A DNA stretch of 41,462 nucleotides from Pleionea sp052032335 (GCA_052032335.1 JBPEWV010000002.1:1-41462); one strand, 5' to 3'. Numbered from the stretch's first letter, positions 22,545-31,708 are shown. Translations and numbers: made by a program. The notes: generated by a model from the letters alone, not told the origin.

Positions 22545-24485
22545 TTAAAAAGCGAATAATGTGTTGGTTATATTTTGCAACGATTGTACGACGGGCAACA
22601 TCCAACGCCAGGTTTCATTCGAAGCATTTTTTACGCGTTTTATATTATTGGCGTAGTTTAGATCAATCAGCCATTTAAATTCTGGATCGATCATCGCTTC
22701 AACCAACTCTTTATCGGACTCCCATTGCCACCGGTTCCAATTGACCTTTGAACTGGGTTGCCACTGTCTTATCTCGGTAGAGTTATCTTTGTAGGTCAAA
22801 AGAACCTCGATCGACTCAGGAAATAACGAGCCTTCGCGGCGTAAAATAACCTCATTTAAAAATCGGTCGGTTTCTTCCGGCTTCTTAAAACTCTCATCGA
22901 TATTTTCTGCGCTTAGCTCAAATCCGGCCACAGATTCCATGGCTCGAGTACGAATTCGATGAACCTGCAAATCAATACCTTCGGTTGAATTAATGGCTCT
23001 ATCGAGAAACCCTGCCATTTTAGGCTCAATGCGCTTTGCGACCGACAAAAAGTCATCAGTGGTCGGGTGTTTGAATGCCCACTCTTGATAAAAAGCAGCC
23101 AACAATTGATCAACCACAGACCTCCCAAAGTATCTTTCTGCCGTATTCAAAATGGTTGCCGGTTTTGAGTAAGAGTTAGAGCCATACGCCCCTGAATCGA
23201 TGAAGCTCCATGAATTGGTATTCACCGGGTCAATATTTTTCGAAGCTGCGGCGCGCAGGCGATGTCCAGTGTTCATTGTCAATTTCAGTTGTCCGATATG
23301 AAAAACCGAGGGTGTCTCTAGAGCTTCGGCCATGATTCGGCCTTCGGTATAACTGTTTATTCCTTCATCCATCCAGGATTCTTCAAATTCATTTGAAGCT
23401 AAAATACCTTGAAAATAGTTATGCCCTATTTCATGCACAGTGACTAAGGCTGCAAATTCTTGCAGCGAAGACTTTTCAATATCGGTAATGGTGGTCACCA
23501 AAGTTGGGTACTCCATGCCGGCAGCACCGCCAGCATTCTCCGGCGGTTGCACCAAGGTCATGGTAGAGTGCGGATAAGGACCCACGAATTTATCAAACCA
23601 TTGAAAAGTTTTAATCGCGGTATCCAGTTGATGATCGATGGACTCTTGGTCGAGTGGCTTTTGATACAACAGCCGAACCGTCAGACCTTCCCACTCTTTA
23701 CTCGCCTCACCAAAATTTTTGTCCGCCGTCCAGACAAAGTCGTGCACGTCGGCCGCTTTGTAACGATACGTCATTTTGTTTTCGAGCTGCTTACTATCGA
23801 CTTTGACACCGGTCGCTCCTACAACAAACTCGTTCGGAACGGTCAGCTCAACATCGTAAGTCCCGAAGTCAGCAAAAAACTCACTGTGAGCGTGATAGCG
23901 ATGATTGACCCAACGGTTCTTGAACCAGACACTGGGTTTAGGAAACCACTGTGCGACAAAATTAAAGCTATCCCCATTGTGCCCACTTCGAGCAAAAACT
24001 TTGGGCAACTGACTTTGAAATTTAAACTTGAGAGTTATAGAAGCTTGAGGTGGCAAAGGCTGTGGCAATTTCAATCGCGCGATGTCCACGTCCATCGACC
24101 AGCGTTCCATTAAATCATTACCATCAGCATCCGTTAATTCAGTAACAATGACGTAACCAAAATTATCCTTACTGTCTCCGGCACGTTTGTCACCGCGCAA
24201 CTGACCACCATTACTTTCTTTCATAAAAGTGGTATCGGTGGATGAAAAAGCGTTCAGGTACATTTGAAAAGGAATTGAATCGAACGTCTGTTGGGTGGTG
24301 TTGGTCCAGGTCAGCGTCATTTCGGCATCCACCCGGTGTTTATCAGTGTCGAGCTCCGCTTTAATTTCAGTATGATGTACTCGCTCGCTGTGCGGCCCCG
24401 TTATACGTAAAGGCTCATTGGCCAATCCATAAATTGCCCAACAACTCAGCCAGACGATGAACAGAATCGATAGTTTTTTGCTCAT
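22545..24485 (-). CDS. M1-family zinc metallopeptidase, exported
   Basis: A 646-residue peptidase of the aminopeptidase N / leukotriene A4 hydrolase clan. The zinc site is complete: HEIGH, then 18 residues, then the Glu of MDEGINSY. A GGAAGMEYPT segment takes the place of the GAMEN exopeptidase motif. An N-terminal hydrophobic signal (residues about 5-22, ending YGLA) suggests export to the periplasm. An N-terminal beta domain precedes the catalytic part, and a helical region and C-terminal beta domain follow, ending in a short hydrophobic stretch. The degenerate GAMEN motif is frequent in uncharacterised bacterial M1 proteins, so N-terminal amino-acid release is likely but not proven. It is followed by a membrane-protein gene 9 bp downstream. 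Confidence 0.9.
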   Translation of the reverse strand: MSKKLSILFIVWLSCWAIYGLANEPLRITGPHSERVHHTEIKAELDTDKHRVDAEMTLTWTNTTQQTFDSIPFQMYLNAFSSTDTTFMKESNGGQLRGDKRAGDSKDNFGYVIVTELTDADGNDLMERWSMDVDIARLKLPQPLPPQASITLKFKFQSQLPKVFARSGHNGDSFNFVAQWFPKPSVWFKNRWVNHRYHAHSEFFADFGTYDVELTVPNEFVVGATGVKVDSKQLENKMTYRYKAADVHDFVWTADKNFGEASKEWEGLTVRLLYQKPLDQESIDHQLDTAIKTFQWFDKFVGPYPHSTMTLVQPPENAGGAAGMEYPTLVTTITDIEKSSLQEFAALVTVHEIGHNYFQGILASNEFEESWMDEGINSYTEGRIMAEALETPSVFHIGQLKLTMNTGHRLRAAASKNIDPVNTNSWSFIDSGAYGSNSYSKPATILNTAERYFGRSVVDQLLAAFYQEWAFKHPTTDDFLSVAKRIEPKMAGFLDRAINSTEGIDLQVHRIRTRAMESVAGFELSAENIDESFKKPEETDRFLNEVILRREGSLFPESIEVLLTYKDNSTEIRQWQPSSKVNWNRWQWESDKELVEAMIDPEFKWLIDLNYANNIKRVKNASNETWRWMLPVVQSLQNITNTLFAF

Positions 24486-24533
24486 CCTTAGTCTCCTCAG
24501 AATTTGATTTTATTGTTTTCTTCCGCCCTCATA

Positions 24534-24555
24534 ATCTCGATATTAGTATCTCGAT
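24534..24555. repeat. Short direct repeat in a divergent promoter region
   Basis: ATCTCGAT occurs at 24534-24541 and 24548-24555, a 14-bp period. It lies upstream of the peptidase gene and of the ArsC-like gene. It could be a regulator site; nothing further supports it. Confidence 0.3.
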
Positions 24556-24715
24556 GGTCGGTGCATTCAATTTGTAGTCAATAGGAGTGAATAATCCTTA
24601 CAAAACACTTGTTATTGCAAAATAGAATATACCCGGCGCTAATCGCAGGATATTTTACTGCCACGAGCGGTCGAGTTATCATGAGCATCCCATTCTAAAT
24701 AACTTAATGATTTAT

Positions 24716-25066
24716 ATGGCAATTACGATATACGGCATTAAAAACTGTGACACCATGAAAAAAGCCTTCAAGTGGCTCGATGAGCAAGGTATCGAATACC
24801 AATTTCATGATTACAAAAAGCACGGCATTTCAGAACAGCTGGCAACTGACTGGCTAAAACAACTGGCGCCAGAAGAACTGGTCAACAAACGCGGTACCAC
24901 CTGGCGCAAACTGGATGCTGCTACCAAAGAAAATCTTAACTCATCGACCGCCAAGTCGATTATCATGGAACACAATAGCGCGGTTAAACGCCCATTATTA
25001 GACGTCGATGGCAATCTGCACCTCGGGTTCAAACCTGAGCAATACGACGAGATTTTCAGTCAATGA
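24716..25066 (+). CDS. ArsC/Spx-family protein, YffB-like
   Basis: A 116-residue thioredoxin-fold protein of the ArsC/Spx family with the YffB signature ITIYGIKNCDTMKKA near the N terminus. Only the single Cys of NCDTM is present in that motif, rather than the CxxC of Spx, as usual for YffB proteins, whose role is still unclear (glutathione-dependent reductase has been proposed). I prefer the ATG at 24716 since family members start right before the first strand; an in-frame ATG at 24707 adds three residues. Its stop overlaps the dapE start (ATGA). The yffB-dapE pairing is a known arrangement in Enterobacteria, which supports both calls. Confidence 0.9.
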   Translation: MAITIYGIKNCDTMKKAFKWLDEQGIEYQFHDYKKHGISEQLATDWLKQLAPEELVNKRGTTWRKLDAATKENLNSSTAKSIIMEHNSAVKRPLLDVDGNLHLGFKPEQYDEIFSQ

Positions 25067-26196
25067 GTTTAACCACACTGGAACTCGCTAAAGAACTGAT
25101 CCGTCGTCCTTCGATCACCCCCAAAGACGAAGGATGCCAACAGTTAATGATCGAACTGCTGCAGCCTCTGGGTTTTGCCGTTGAAAAAATGGACTTCAAT
25201 GATACGGAAAATTTCTGGGCACTTCGCGGATCCGTTGAACCCGTTTTTGTGTTTGCCGGTCATACCGATGTTGTTCCTCCCGGTCCTATAGAAAAGTGGA
25301 CCTTCGATCCATTTCAACCGACAGAACATCAAGGAATGCTGTATGGTCGTGGAGCCGCCGACATGAAAGGCAGTTTGGCGGCAATGATCACCGCTACCCA
25401 GCGCTTTGTCGAACGCCACCCCGATCATAAAGGCAGTATTGGTTTTCTGATTACCAGTGATGAAGAAGGACCGTTTATTAATGGCACCGTGAAAGTGGTC
25501 GAAGCATTAATAGCGCGCCACCAAGCCATTACTTATGCCTTGGTGGGCGAGCCCTCGTCAACGCAGATCCTTGGCGATGTGATAAAAAACGGGCGTCGGG
25601 GGTCGTTAACCGGCTGGCTCACCGTTCACGGAATGCAAGGCCATGTCGCTTACCCGCACCTGGCAAAAAACGCCATTCACGAAGCCTTGTTCGCACTGGC
25701 GGAACTGGCGCACAAAGAATGGGATCAGGGTAATGAGAACTTTCCTCCCACCAGCTTTCAGTTTACCAATTTACAGGCAGGCACTGGCGCTGGCAATGTG
25801 ATCCCCGGCGATATGAACCTGGAATTTAATTTTCGCTATTCCACGGTTCAAACGGCGGAAGGCCTGAAACAACAGGTTACCCAGATATTGGACGCCCACC
25901 AATTAAATTACGACTTACGCTGGAAGTTAAATGGCGAACCATTTATTACCGAAAAAGGCAAACTGCTGGATGCCTGTCGCGAAGCGATTCAACACTACAA
26001 GTCAATTGACACTCGAGCAGAAACCAGCGGTGGCACCTCTGACGGACGGTTTATCGCCAAAACTGGGGCGCAAGTCGTCGAACTCGGTCCGGTGAACGCA
26101 ACCATCCATAAAATCGATGAACAGGTTAATATTGCTGATCTCGAAGTTTTGTCCAACATGTATCAACGCATACTGGAAAACACACTGCTTAAATGA
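25063..26196 (+). CDS. dapE: Succinyl-diaminopimelate desuccinylase
   Basis: A 377-residue M20-family zinc enzyme that removes succinate from N-succinyl-LL-diaminopimelate, the penultimate step toward meso-diaminopimelate and lysine for cell wall and protein synthesis. Metal and catalytic residues fall where expected: His67 in AGHTDVVPPG, Asp100 in GAADMKG, Glu134 and Glu135 in SDEEGP, Glu163 in GEPSS, and the C-terminal His in NATIHKIDE. The substrate-binding ETSGGTSDGRF motif is intact. Length equals the E. coli enzyme (375). The ATG overlaps the stop of the upstream gene, and the dapE stop overlaps the start of the next gene, so the three form a translationally coupled unit. Confidence 0.97.
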   Translation: MSLTTLELAKELIRRPSITPKDEGCQQLMIELLQPLGFAVEKMDFNDTENFWALRGSVEPVFVFAGHTDVVPPGPIEKWTFDPFQPTEHQGMLYGRGAADMKGSLAAMITATQRFVERHPDHKGSIGFLITSDEEGPFINGTVKVVEALIARHQAITYALVGEPSSTQILGDVIKNGRRGSLTGWLTVHGMQGHVAYPHLAKNAIHEALFALAELAHKEWDQGNENFPPTSFQFTNLQAGTGAGNVIPGDMNLEFNFRYSTVQTAEGLKQQVTQILDAHQLNYDLRWKLNGEPFITEKGKLLDACREAIQHYKSIDTRAETSGGTSDGRFIAKTGAQVVELGPVNATIHKIDEQVNIADLEVLSNMYQRILENTLLK

Positions 26197-26882
26197 TGAA
26201 GTTAACCGACCAAGAAAAACTGCTTTATGGCTTTTCCAATTCGACGCTGATCGATTGCGACATTGGAAACCAGACCATCCGGCTGCATCATCTGGTTGAG
26301 CAACCATTACGGCGACTGCTGTCTCGCCTGGAACGGGAAAACCTGCCGGTTCGAATTGTTAGCCATTGGCGTTCGTTTGATCATCAGGCAAAAATCTGGC
26401 AAAAAAAGTGGACCGGACAACGCCCACTTTTGGATCGTGAAAGCCACCCGTTAGACATCGCGCAATTGTCGGACGAAAAGAAACTTGAAGCGCTTTGTTT
26501 TTGGAGCGCCATTCCGGGTACCAGTCGACATCACTGGGGAACCGACTTCGATCTGTTTCTTGCCCGTCCCATTGAGCAAGGCTATCAAGTTCAACTGACT
26601 CAGGCTGAATTTGATGCAGGAGGCCCGAGTGAATTACTCGGCCAATGGTTGGATGCAAACGAACCAGTTGAGGGTTTTTCCCGGCCGTATCGCCAATTTC
26701 GAGGCGGTGTCAGCGTTGAGCCCTGGCATATCAGTTATCGGCCTGTCGCCGATCCGTTACTTAATGCGATGAGTCATGAGCGCGTTGCCGAATTGATCGC
26801 TGAGCATCCAGAACTGAACGCTTCTGTATTGTTGCCAATACTTACAGATTACTTCAAAAATTTCTTACACAATATTGACTAG
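26193..26882 (+). CDS. M15-family D-Ala-D-Ala carboxypeptidase-like protein
   Basis: A 229-residue protein of the VanY/M15B type. The zinc motifs are present: SRHHWGTDFD (SxHxxGxDxD) and EPWH. They imply removal of the terminal D-Ala from peptidoglycan stem peptides or related cleavage. I see no clear signal peptide at the N terminus, which opens MMKLTDQEKLLYGFSN, so the location is uncertain; it might act on recycled peptides in the cytoplasm. Start and dapE stop overlap (ATGATGA); either of two adjacent ATGs may be used. Position after dapE ties it to cell-wall metabolism. It converges by 4 bp on the next gene. Confidence 0.85.
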   Translation: MMKLTDQEKLLYGFSNSTLIDCDIGNQTIRLHHLVEQPLRRLLSRLERENLPVRIVSHWRSFDHQAKIWQKKWTGQRPLLDRESHPLDIAQLSDEKKLEALCFWSAIPGTSRHHWGTDFDLFLARPIEQGYQVQLTQAEFDAGGPSELLGQWLDANEPVEGFSRPYRQFRGGVSVEPWHISYRPVADPLLNAMSHERVAELIAEHPELNASVLLPILTDYFKNFLHNID

Positions 26883-27673
26883 CGTGCTCGACGTCGCCGA
26901 CGGCGATTGACCCGCCGTAACATCGCCTGATGCTCGTCATCTTTTTTCTCGGGCGCTAATATCACCTGCCCTTCCGTCTTCAAATCAGCCGGCTTCTTTG
27001 TCGGCACTGGCTCTATCTCAAGATCCTTCTGGTTAATTTCCGGATCGTTTGTTTCTGTATTGAGAGGCCATAAAAAATCGTTCTTGGCCGATTGAACCTT
27101 ATCAGACTTTTTCGGCGCTTTGGCCTTTTCCTGCTGGCTTTGTTTCGCGGTCGACCATGCCATGGGTTTGTGCTTCGTCTCACTCAGCATTTGCCGATTA
27201 ATCGAACGTAAACTTGATGTATTGGAAGGCGGTTGACTCCCTCCGTGCGATTGAGTTTTGGCCGCAGCTTTGTCAATCGTTTGTTTACTGACCGACTTTT
27301 TATTATGTGCTGGCTTAAAGCTGGAACTGTTATCGCTGTTGCGGGCTTTTTCCATCAATCGCCCATAGTGTTGTTGTTTGGCCATTATTTCGTGGATCAA
27401 TTGTTGACGTTCGTCTGCCTGCTTTTTTTCTAACGCTTTCCACTTGCGAATAAACTCACCATTAATTGACGTAGGTTGATTCACTTTGTTGGCCAATGAT
27501 GATTCTGAGGAGGCGGTTTTGCGGAAGATTTGTTCGGCTTTAACCCATTGCGCCAACTTGGGGCTCCAAATCATATAATCGTCATTGAGTTTGATGCGCT
27601 GTTTGAGTTGTTCCAGTGAAAAGGGACCTTCGACTCGTCCTTTACGGCTAAAATACCAACTTTTGCCTTGCAT
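26879..27673 (-). CDS. GYF_2-domain protein with basic C terminus
   Basis: A 264-residue protein with an N-terminal GYF_2 (DUF4339) domain (WYFSRKGRVEGPFSLEQL, with a closing W of WSPKLAQW, about residues 5-50). A Lys/Gln-rich, largely unstructured middle part (about 60-200) and a C terminus with about ten arginines (RRVNRRRRRRAR) follow. GYF_2 domains are protein-protein interaction modules. The Arg tail suggests nucleic-acid or acidic-surface binding, which is only an inference. I chose the ATG at 27673 because GGAG lies 8 bp upstream; an in-frame GTG lies three codons before. Its 3' end overlaps the M15 gene by 4 bp tail-to-tail, with no terminator between them. Confidence 0.75.
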   Translation of the reverse strand: MQGKSWYFSRKGRVEGPFSLEQLKQRIKLNDDYMIWSPKLAQWVKAEQIFRKTASSESSLANKVNQPTSINGEFIRKWKALEKKQADERQQLIHEIMAKQQHYGRLMEKARNSDNSSSFKPAHNKKSVSKQTIDKAAAKTQSHGGSQPPSNTSSLRSINRQMLSETKHKPMAWSTAKQSQQEKAKAPKKSDKVQSAKNDFLWPLNTETNDPEINQKDLEIEPVPTKKPADLKTEGQVILAPEKKDDEHQAMLRRVNRRRRRRAR

Positions 27674-27835
27674 GTGTGCCACTCCGTGCCAAATCGATTG
27701 ATTCGGAGAGTCTAGACAAAGGGGGGGTTTTTGCTGTGATCAGGGTCACAAAGCCTCTGAGACTGGAGTGCCAATTCATGAAAAGCTGAACAAGGTCACA
27801 GGGCAGATGTCAATTTTACTCAATTTCATAAACCC

Positions 27836-27855
27836 AAAAGGCCCGTATAGGGCCT
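27836..27855 (-). terminator. Terminator of the PhaB-type reductase gene
   Basis: AGGCCC (27839-27844) pairs with GGGCCT (27850-27855) around a 5-nt loop, followed on the minus strand by four T. It lies 30 bp past the stop codon. Confidence 0.6.
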
Positions 27856-27884
27856 GTTGCGAGAGCTTGTTAACACGCTTTTGA

Positions 27885-28631
27885 CTAGAACATATGCTGA
27901 CCACCGTTAACCGACAAGTTCGCTCCAGTGATAAACCCAGAATCATCCGATGCTAGAAAGGCCACGGCATGGGCGACTTCTTCGGGCAACCCCAAACGAC
28001 CAACGGGGATTCCGGCAATAATTTTATTGCGGATCTCTTCGGCCACTTCCATCACCATTTTGGTCGCAATATAGCCCGGCGAAACGGTGTTAACAGTCAC
28101 TCCCTTGTTGGCCACTTCTTGAGATAGCGCTTTGGTAAACCCATGCATTCCTGCTTTGGCTGCCGAATAATTGGTTTGGCCCAACTGCCCTTTCTGCGCA
28201 TTTACCGAAGAAACATTAATAATACGGCCAAATTCTCGCTCAATCATTCCGTTAATCACTTGTCGCGTCATGTTAAAGACCGAGTCAAGGTTGGCACTCA
28301 ACACTTCGCCCCATTGCGACTCGGACATCTTCTTTAACGTTGCATCGCGGGTAACGCCTGCATTGTTGACCAATATGTCCACCGGTCCCAGAGTTTCTTC
28401 GACATGCGCAATACAAGCCCCACAGGCTTCAAAATCACGGACATCACCATAGCTAATATCAAAATCGTAGCCTTGTTGCTTTTGTAATGCTTGCCAGGTT
28501 TTTGCTTTATCGTGATCGCCACCGCTGTTGTAACCTGCGGCAACTTTATAACCCTCTTTCGCCAATTTTTGGCAAATGGCAGTACCGATGCCGCCAGTAC
28601 CCCCTGTAACCAATGCAACGCGACTGGACAT
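27885..28631 (-). CDS. phaB: Acetoacetyl-CoA reductase (PhaB/PhbB type)
   Basis: A 248-residue short-chain dehydrogenase with TGGTGGIG (NADPH binding), NNAG, the YSAAK catalytic pair, and the C-terminal NGGQHM that is typical of PhaB reductases. These make (R)-3-hydroxybutyryl-CoA for polyhydroxybutyrate. The start is the ATG at 28631, decided by a strong GGAGAAG just upstream; an in-frame ATG 30 bp earlier (28661) has no such site and the longer version would place the ribosome site inside the gene. No phaA, phaC or phasin gene is near, so a role in another keto-acyl-CoA reduction cannot be excluded. It is divergent from rlmG and has its own terminator. Confidence 0.9.
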   Translation of the reverse strand: MSSRVALVTGGTGGIGTAICQKLAKEGYKVAAGYNSGGDHDKAKTWQALQKQQGYDFDISYGDVRDFEACGACIAHVEETLGPVDILVNNAGVTRDATLKKMSESQWGEVLSANLDSVFNMTRQVINGMIEREFGRIINVSSVNAQKGQLGQTNYSAAKAGMHGFTKALSQEVANKGVTVNTVSPGYIATKMVMEVAEEIRNKIIAGIPVGRLGLPEEVAHAVAFLASDDSGFITGANLSVNGGQHMF

Positions 28632-28823
28632 AGAAACTTCTCCTTCAGTAATTGTGGACATAGTAACTTCAAGTGTCGATGGTGGGACGGCGAATCATTC
28701 ACCCAACCATTCACTAATAAATTAAAGCAAGTATCTTACCATTTTATGAAGCTACCAAAATTACTCCCTATTCGCTACGAAGATGATAATATCTGACCTC
28801 TAATTATTAGAAAATATTGTTCT

Positions 28824-29987
28824 ATGACACAATTTGATAACGCTTATGGCGCGTTTGAGTTGAAACGCTTTCCGACGACTCACGATCCGACGCTGAAGGC
28901 CTGGGACGCCGCAGATCATTTGATGTTAACGCGTTTGCAAGAGACTTTGCCCCAAAGTGGTTCAATTTTACTGGTTAATGACGAATTTGGGGCACTGGCT
29001 GTCTCACTGGCAAAGCATCATTCAGTCTACCATTGGACCGACTCTTATTTATCGCAATTGGCCACTCAGAAAAATACTGAGCTCAATCAGCTTTCTGGTA
29101 TACATTACTTGTCGTCGGTTGATCCCCTGCTCGACATTCAATTCGATGCCATTCTTTGCCGGGTCCCGAAAAACTTAAACTACTATTCAAGTCAACTCTC
29201 TGCACTGGCGCAACATTATCCTGACTGTCCACTTCTTTGTGGTGTAATGCAAAAGTTCATTACGACCAATGTGAAACGCGCGCTCGAACAACACCTTGAG
29301 TCATTGAATCCCGGTCGAGCGGAACGAAAAGCTCGGGTTATAACAGGGCGTTTACAGTTGGTGGATGAGCGAACAAAGTCGCAACGGTCTGTGTCTTTAA
29401 ATTCAAGAACAGCGAACGAAAACAGCCCACTACTTACCTTTAGTGAATTTCAATTCCAGGGACTTACAATCGCCAATCTGCCGAATGTTTTTTCGTCGCA
29501 AAGCATTGATATTGGCGCCCACTTTTTGCTCGAGAACTTTCCTGTGTTAGGTGATGTCAAAACACTCGCCGATCTCGGATGTGGCAATGGAATCCTTTCG
29601 GTTATGGCAAAACATCAGAATCCCAACATCAGGGTGACAGGTTTCGATGAATCCTATATGGCGGTAGCGACGGCAGAAGAGTCGTTCCGGCGCAATCAAT
29701 TTGATCACGGCAACTTCAAGGTCAGTAATGTGTTATCAAGCGCCAAACAGGAAACTTTCGATGTCGTATTGTGTAATCCACCATTTCATCAAAGTCGTCG
29801 CATCACAACCGATACGGCAAAACTGATGTTTAAACAGTCCGCCAGACATCTAAACTCAAACGGTGAACTTTGGGTGGTTGCCAACAGACACTTAGGTTAT
29901 TACGCCATGTTACGCCGCTATTTCGACAAGGTCGACGGTATTAAACAGAACAATAAATTTGTTATATTCAAAGCCTGCTTTAACTAG
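28824..29987 (+). CDS. rlmG: 23S rRNA (guanine1835-N2)-methyltransferase
   Basis: A 387-residue protein of the RsmC/RlmG family. The opening (FELKRFPTTHDPTLKAWDAADHLML) matches RlmG rather than RsmC. The N-terminal half is the inactive, substrate-binding methyltransferase-like domain and the C-terminal half is catalytic: SAM motif DLGCGNGIL (about 248-256), acidic FDES, and NPPFHQ (about 320-325) that binds the target base. RlmG makes m2G1835 in 23S rRNA. The length fits E. coli RlmG (378). The ATG has only a weak upstream signal. A lipoprotein gene follows 35 bp later. Confidence 0.94.
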   Translation: MTQFDNAYGAFELKRFPTTHDPTLKAWDAADHLMLTRLQETLPQSGSILLVNDEFGALAVSLAKHHSVYHWTDSYLSQLATQKNTELNQLSGIHYLSSVDPLLDIQFDAILCRVPKNLNYYSSQLSALAQHYPDCPLLCGVMQKFITTNVKRALEQHLESLNPGRAERKARVITGRLQLVDERTKSQRSVSLNSRTANENSPLLTFSEFQFQGLTIANLPNVFSSQSIDIGAHFLLENFPVLGDVKTLADLGCGNGILSVMAKHQNPNIRVTGFDESYMAVATAEESFRRNQFDHGNFKVSNVLSSAKQETFDVVLCNPPFHQSRRITTDTAKLMFKQSARHLNSNGELWVVANRHLGYYAMLRRYFDKVDGIKQNNKFVIFKACFN

Positions 29988-30022
29988 CGTTTATTTTTTA
30001 TAATTTAACGACAGGAACTCTC

Positions 30023-30598
30023 ATGCAACCGAAGATTAATTTTAAACTCGTACTCACTCTAGCACTCTGCTTTACGATTATCGGCTGCGCTAATCGCCCA
30101 ACTGAATATCAGGTCGACCCTGAGATTCAATTCTACGGTGCCGATAAAGTTAAAGATAAGACCGTAGCCATCAACGTTATTCCACCGACATCCGAAGCAG
30201 AAGTGGATTCAAACTACGATTTGATAAAACCCGATAACGATTTTGCCAAGGCGATAAAAACCAGTCTTATCGAAGCCTTGATAAAACAGGGCTATAAAAT
30301 TAGCTCCAACAAGTTTTTTACCGACGTAAACATCTCTCTCGACTTCAACCAATTCCAGGTTAAAGTCTCCAAAGGCAGTATCAAACAAAACATCGAGGTC
30401 AAAGGCCATCTAAAGGTAACGCTAAAACGCAAACCCAATACATTAACCAAATCGTTCGCACGCACTCAGGAACTCACCGTTGCACTGCAAGCCAATCAGG
30501 CAGAGGTCACCGGAGTCGCTAACGAAGTGGCGGGTAAATTATTGCAGACCGCTTTCAGTGATGAATCGATTATGAACTTCTTAAATAATATGCAATAA
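30023..30598 (+). CDS. YajG-like lipoprotein
   Basis: A 191-residue protein with a lipoprotein signal ending IIGC (Cys22, Ala at +2, so outer-membrane sorting is expected). Sequence pattern (YGADKVKDKTVAINVIP, repeated alternating strands, C-terminal NNMQ) fits the YajG lipoprotein family, whose role is not well defined. AGGAA precedes the ATG. It lies 35 bp after rlmG and may share its transcript. A bulged hairpin follows the stop codon and a proper terminator lies about 140 bp later. Confidence 0.8.
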   Translation: MQPKINFKLVLTLALCFTIIGCANRPTEYQVDPEIQFYGADKVKDKTVAINVIPPTSEAEVDSNYDLIKPDNDFAKAIKTSLIEALIKQGYKISSNKFFTDVNISLDFNQFQVKVSKGSIKQNIEVKGHLKVTLKRKPNTLTKSFARTQELTVALQANQAEVTGVANEVAGKLLQTAFSDESIMNFLNNMQ

Positions 30599-30601
30599 GC
30601 T

Positions 30602-30636
30602 TATATTGTGAATTCTCGTGATAATTACACAATATA
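30602..30636. other. Hairpin just after the YajG-like gene
   Basis: TATATTGTG (30602-30610) pairs with CACAATATA (30628-30636). Inner AATT pairs extend it past a one-base bulge. No T run follows, so it is more a stabilising 3' structure than a terminator. Confidence 0.4.
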
Positions 30637-30736
30637 TTGAAAAAACTTGCAGGCATGAAAGGCTGAACTACACTTTATCTTAGTCGGATTTAAAAAGTCT
30701 GGTTTAAATTCGGCTTTTCAAACCCTCAACTTCCAC

Positions 30737-30765
30737 AAGGCGCTTAGTTTAGCGCCTTCTTTTTT
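30737..30765 (+). terminator. Terminator downstream of the rlmG/lipoprotein unit
   Basis: AAGGCGCT (30737-30744) and AGCGCCTT (30751-30758) form a perfect 8-bp stem, followed by a C and at least six T. Confidence 0.88.
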
Positions 30766-30946
30766 GGTATCGGACTGGGTATCGCATAATTGAGCGGTTT
30801 GACTATTATTTGGCCAGTATTGAGACAATGCTCTCATTAATCTGTAAAATCTAAGCGGACGTCGTGATAAATTTGTGTTATCAGTCAGATATTTATAAGC
30901 TAAACTGGTTAATATTGCTTGAATAATTTAAAAAGAGAGACATAAC

Positions 30947-31684
30947 ATGCGAAAACTCATTCCCGCTCTTGTAACAGCCTCATTACTTTCAACCGCTGCA
31001 TCTGCGGACGTACTGGGAGTGTATGCAGGCCTTGGAAATTGGAAACCCGACTTTTCTGGTAACATTGCCGACGATAACGGCAATGAGTTTTCTACCACCT
31101 CCGATGCCAACATCAAGGAAAAAGGCCAATCCGGATTTTACATTGCACTGGAACACCCAATACCCGTTATCCCCAATGCGATGATCAAAGAACAGGACAT
31201 GGCCTCTTCGGGTGACAGTACGTTCACTGGAACCTTTGACGGTCAAGTTTACACTGGTGACGGTAGTGCAACTTTCGATTTATCACACACCGACTACACC
31301 TTGTACTACGAAATTTTGGATAACTGGGTCAACCTCGACTTAGGATTTACCGGTCGAAAGTTTGATGGCTTTGTCGAATTAGAAGACCAGACCACCAGCT
31401 CCGAATTCTTTGAAAAAATCGATCTGACCATCCCGATGCTGTACGGAAAAGCGCGTTTTGATCTGCCACTCACCGGTTTAAGCCTTAGCGCGATCGTTAA
31501 CTACATTAGCGCTGGCGGAAACACCGTTTCTGATACTTCGCTGGTGCTTGGTTATGAAACTTCTCTGGGTCTTGGGTTGGAAGGCGGCATTCGTACCTTT
31601 AACCTGGAAGTCGACGACGACAATGAGTTGAACAACGACCTGGAATTTGACGGTGCGTTTGTCAACTTAACCTATCATTTTTAG
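30947..31684 (+). CDS. TIGR04219-family outer-membrane beta-barrel protein
   Basis: A 245-residue protein with a signal peptide (cleavage after TAASA, about residue 20), then DVLGVYAGLGNWKPDFSG, the opening typical of the TIGR04219 outer-membrane family. Alternating polar and hydrophobic strands follow, ending in LTYHF with a terminal Phe for outer-membrane assembly. Family function is unknown. It has AGAGAG upstream of the ATG. The ABC-transporter gene begins 49 bp later. Confidence 0.88.
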   Translation: MRKLIPALVTASLLSTAASADVLGVYAGLGNWKPDFSGNIADDNGNEFSTTSDANIKEKGQSGFYIALEHPIPVIPNAMIKEQDMASSGDSTFTGTFDGQVYTGDGSATFDLSHTDYTLYYEILDNWVNLDLGFTGRKFDGFVELEDQTTSSEFFEKIDLTIPMLYGKARFDLPLTGLSLSAIVNYISAGGNTVSDTSLVLGYETSLGLGLEGGIRTFNLEVDDDNELNNDLEFDGAFVNLTYHF

Positions 31685-31708
31685 ACACAATTAATTATTG
31701 TTGCTGAG

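Larger units (their letters stand above)
30599..30946. other. 348-bp intergenic region
   Basis: It holds a bulged hairpin right after the lipoprotein stop codon (30602-30636), the terminator at 30737-30765, and an A/T-rich region up to 30946 that should contain the promoter of the outer-membrane barrel gene. The section 30640-30735 shows nothing I can name. Confidence 0.6.

Noticed and set aside
23460..24113. Open frame of 217 codons antisense to the M1 peptidase gene
   Set aside because: It lies fully inside the peptidase gene, has no family resemblance and no ribosome site. It is a frame shadow.
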